Part shown: piece after piece, positions 61,460-64,000 of the stretch
How the letters are laid out: every line of letters begins with the position of its first letter
How positions within the stretch are numbered: the first letter of the stretch is position 1
NCBI GenBank assembly: GCA_964030475.1
Contig: CAXIPT010000009.1
Coordinates: 4,461,690-4,525,689 of the forward strand
From: Tethya wilhelma
Lineage: Eukaryota; Porifera; Demospongiae; Tethyida; Tethyidae
DNA: 64,000 nucleotides
Direction: 5' to 3'
Program-made: the position numbers and the translations under genes
The notes under the pieces: generated by a model
Databases searched by the model: none
What the model was told of the DNA's origin: nothing
The model's input: only the letters and a program-made list of their open reading frames with translations

Positions 61460-62833
61460 ATGACTAGCGTTTGCCAGAAGAAGTATGCCACAGTGAAGAA
61501 TGAGGTGCTAGGACAGCTTAATAATGCTACTCAAGTTGCTCTGACATCTGATATTTGGACAAGTCGAGCAGTTCAAGCTTACATGACAGTGACTTGTCAC
61601 TTTCTTACTTCAGATTGGAAACTTGAAACCAAAGTTCTTTCTACTGCAGAGATGCCTGAGCGACCCACTGGCATTAATAGATTGAAATCAGTAAGCAAAG
61701 AGTGGAAAGTCTATGAGAAAGTGGTTGCTGTAGTACATGATAATGCATCTAATGTGGATTTAGCTAGTGAGCTACTTGATGAGTGGGGTGACCTTCCGTG
61801 CTTTGCACACACCCTCCAGTTGGCAGTGAATGCTGGGTTAGGGCTAGCAATCATCAGCAGATTGACAAGTTTATGTCGAAAGATTGTAGGACATTTCAAA
61901 CATAGTGCGCTAGCAATGACTGCTCTACGAGAGAGACAGAGAGTAATGGACATCCCAGAACATAGCCTGATGCAGAATGTGGTTACAAGGTGGAACTCTA
62001 CATACTTCATGTATGAACGACTGGCTGAACAGCGGTGGGCAATATATGCTGTCATTCATGATGAGAAAGTGACTTCAGCAGACAACCGGCATCTTGACCT
62101 TTCGACTGACCAGTGGAATCTTCTCTCACAAATGATTGTGGTCCTTAAGCCACTCCAGATAGCCACAACTGCTCTTTGCAAGGAAAACAATGCATCTGCA
62201 TCACTAATATTTCCTGTTGTTAATGGATTGGTGAAGGTCCATCTCAAGAGTAGTGATAGTGATGTAGTAGCTGTTAAACGTTTCAAGGAAGTTGTCATAG
62301 ATGAGTTGGAAGGACGTTTTCCATTTTATCCTGACAATGTGTCAGTTATTGCTGCATCTGTGGATCCACGGTACAACCACCTGCAATTTTTGACTAGTGA
62401 ACAACAAAAGGCAGTTCATGTTGTCCTACAAAGTAAAATTGAGGCCTTGTGTGAAAAAGAAAGTACAGAAGAATCAAGTTCAACATCTGAACTCTCTGAG
62501 CCTGAACCAAAAAGAAAGAAGGAAACAGCTATGTCATTTTTGCTTGGTGTCCCTAGTCAGAATGATTGTCCAGCCACATGGAAAGATGAACTGTCTGCAT
62601 TTGAGAGAGAGCCACAGTCTCATCATGATGACAATCCTCTTTTGTGGTGGAAAACCAACGAACATAGATTCCCAAATGTAGCAAAGATAGCTCGCAGATA
62701 CCTCTGTTGTCCTGCAACATCTGTGCCTTCAGAGAGAATTTTCTCAATAGCTGGAAACATTATAACAAATAAGAGATGCTCTCTTACTCCTGAAAATGTA
62801 AATATGCTCATCTTTTTGAACAAAAACTTGTAA
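61460..62833 (+). CDS. hAT-family transposase, ZBED type, N-terminally incomplete
   Basis: 457 codons uninterrupted from ATG 61460. Blocks in hAT order: VALTSDIWTSRA (first Asp), VVAVVHDNASN (second Asp), PCFAHTLQLAVNAGL, NVVTRWNSTYFMYERL (the RW motif), VIAASVDPRYNHLQFL, a Glu/Ser-rich linker with KRKK, and the dimerisation end: PLLWWKTNEHRFP, SVPSERIFSIAGNIITNKRC, LTPENVNMLIFLNKNL. The BED finger is missing. Immediately upstream (61337-61407) a reading SPSVVMDENFQDKVEYFY matches the ZBED segment that should precede, separated by a stop and possibly an intron ending TTGATCAG. Either an intron-containing transposase whose first exon I missed, or a recently broken one. No terminal repeats found. 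Confidence 0.85.
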   Translation: MTSVCQKKYATVKNEVLGQLNNATQVALTSDIWTSRAVQAYMTVTCHFLTSDWKLETKVLSTAEMPERPTGINRLKSVSKEWKVYEKVVAVVHDNASNVDLASELLDEWGDLPCFAHTLQLAVNAGLGLAIISRLTSLCRKIVGHFKHSALAMTALRERQRVMDIPEHSLMQNVVTRWNSTYFMYERLAEQRWAIYAVIHDEKVTSADNRHLDLSTDQWNLLSQMIVVLKPLQIATTALCKENNASASLIFPVVNGLVKVHLKSSDSDVVAVKRFKEVVIDELEGRFPFYPDNVSVIAASVDPRYNHLQFLTSEQQKAVHVVLQSKIEALCEKESTEESSSTSELSEPEPKRKKETAMSFLLGVPSQNDCPATWKDELSAFEREPQSHHDDNPLLWWKTNEHRFPNVAKIARRYLCCPATSVPSERIFSIAGNIITNKRCSLTPENVNMLIFLNKNL

Positions 62834-62909
62834 AATTTATTCTCTTTTGTATTATACAGTTATATTGACTCTTGAGAATGTGTACAGGCAATGTATTAAT
62901 ACCAACTAA

Positions 62910-63480
62910 CTATTTGACTAATATCCTGATGAATTTGTAGCAGGACATCCGATATTGAAAAGCAATATCCATTTCAGCATTCTGTTTCTTTGATACAATT
63001 AGATATTTACACTTGGTGGGGTTAAATTCCAGGAAATTAGAGTCAGACCAGGATGTTAAACCGTCAATATCTAGTTGCACTGACTGTAGGTCACTAGGGG
63101 AATGTAGTGGCCTAGATAACATAATGTCATCAGCATACATTGATATGGATCCGTCAGGAGTCTCACGACTGTTTTCAATGTCATTGATGTAGATATTAAA
63201 TAGGATCGGACCCAATACGGAACCTTGAGGGACTCCAGATGTGACTGGTTGCAAGGAAGATGATACACTGTCAACACACATATTGAAAGCGGTTATAAAG
63301 GTAGTTTGATAACCATCTTAGTATATATGGATTGATTCCCATTGATTTCAGCTTTTTTAAGAGGTTTCTGTGAGGTACTGAGTCAAATGCCTTGCGAAAG
63401 TCAAAAAACACTACACACACAACATTACCCTCCTCTAAACTGCGGTGCCATTTATCTGTGGCATTATATTTGTGTGGCAT
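62910..63480 (-). pseudogene. Non-LTR retrotransposon reverse-transcriptase fragment
   Basis: Minus strand, two frames joined near 63275. First NVVCVVFFDFRKAFDSVPHR (motif A) and LLKKLKSMGINPYILRWLSN, then TSGVPQGSVLGPILFNIYIN (motif B), SMYADDIMLSR (motif C with YADD) and FLEFNPTKCKYLIVSKK. CR1/Jockey-like in character. Truncated at both ends; the 5' side abuts inverted block J. Confidence 0.85.
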
Positions 63481-63492
63481 TATATTTAGGCT

Positions 63493-63895
63493 TAGCTGAA
63501 CAGGACAGCTGGGCACCCAAAAATATCAACGTGGTAATGGTGGTAAAGGTGGCTAGACAAACATGCCGGAAAAAAACATTCAGTAAGGTGTTGAGGGCAA
63601 TTCAAGCTGAAATGGCACCTAGATTTGTGAAGCTGCATAATAGCTGCCAGCACTTAGATTAGCAGTGTTCATTTCAGCAATCCAGGTAATGCATATGGCC
63701 ATCTGACCAGGAGGACAACTTCGTAAAAGAGTAATATTATGAGTAATATCCACGAGTGAAGGAATTGAAGTGTTTTTTTAGTTACTGGCACAGCCCATAT
63801 GTGTTAATTTAGAAAGTAAAACGTTAAGGTGGCTAGACAAACATGCCAGAAAAAAACATTCAGTAAGGTGTTGAGGGCAATTCAAGCTGAAATGG
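63493..63895. repeat. Composite repeat block J, inverted copy with a tandem unit
   Basis: 63493-63835 is the inverse of 49313-49652. A second unit start (GGTGGCTAGACAAACATGCC) follows at about 63827, so units are arranged in tandem here too. Confidence 0.85.
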
Positions 63896-64000
63896 AACTT
63901 GACAAGTTCAAAAGTCTGCTAAAATGTGATTCTAAGATCTTCCAACTTTTAAAGGATCGATTGTTGATGAAAGTTAAATGTTGTTAACCCACGAGTGAAC

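Overview
The window looks like nuclear DNA of an early-branching metazoan, most likely a demosponge of the Amphimedon type. It is AT-rich, has short introns (66-94 bp) next to very long transposon-filled ones, two conserved animal genes, and a heavy load of DIRS-like, BEL/Pao, hAT, IS630/Tc1, piggyBac-type, Crypton-like and foldback elements. The species is my inference. Three single N bases (22467, 27647, 61056) suggest a draft assembly. I saw no bacterial operon, CRISPR array or rRNA gene.

Backbone. Two host genes are recognisable and lie head to head around a 224-bp intergenic segment at 25152-25375. Leftwards (minus strand) runs a mitochondrial bacterial-type aspartyl-tRNA synthetase (DARS2), with exons scattered from 25151 down to 4410 and its 3' end beyond the left edge. 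Rightwards (plus strand) runs a complete six-exon KDM8/JMJD5 JmjC gene, 25376-46179, 461 codons, every splice phase consistent. A small intronless secreted-protein gene (19517-19921) sits inside a DARS2 intron. A possible minus-strand nested gene lies in the last KDM8 intron.

Layout. 1-6.2 kb: dispersed repeat A (two copies) and a 1002-bp tandem duplication carrying two DARS2 exons. 6.2-25 kb: DARS2 introns with a THAP pseudogene, a TTAA-flanked element, three foldback elements of one family (two with 9-bp target duplications) and small inverted-repeat elements. 25-46 kb: KDM8; its 15.9-kb fifth intron holds a Crypton-like recombinase pseudogene, a decayed DIRS-like retrotransposon with a nested insertion, and an internally deleted BEL/Pao element with both LTRs, a 5-bp target duplication and a tRNA-Tyr primer site. 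46-54 kb: repeats, a third tyrosine-recombinase remnant, a repeated block, and a broken ORF split by a nested insertion. 54-59 kb: the most unusual stretch, with two paralogous minus-strand genes of a family I do not recognise. One is enclosed with an IS630/Tc1-type DDE transposase between perfect inverted repeats and TA duplications; a retropepsin-like ORF follows. 59-64 kb: repeats, a ZBED-type hAT transposase and a non-LTR reverse-transcriptase fragment.

The best candidate for something undescribed is the two-gene DNA transposon at 56012-58447 with its solo paralogue at 54469-55554. Other points of note are a DARS2 exon that appears to have lost the GAD insertion domain, and the phase conflict created by the tandem duplication.
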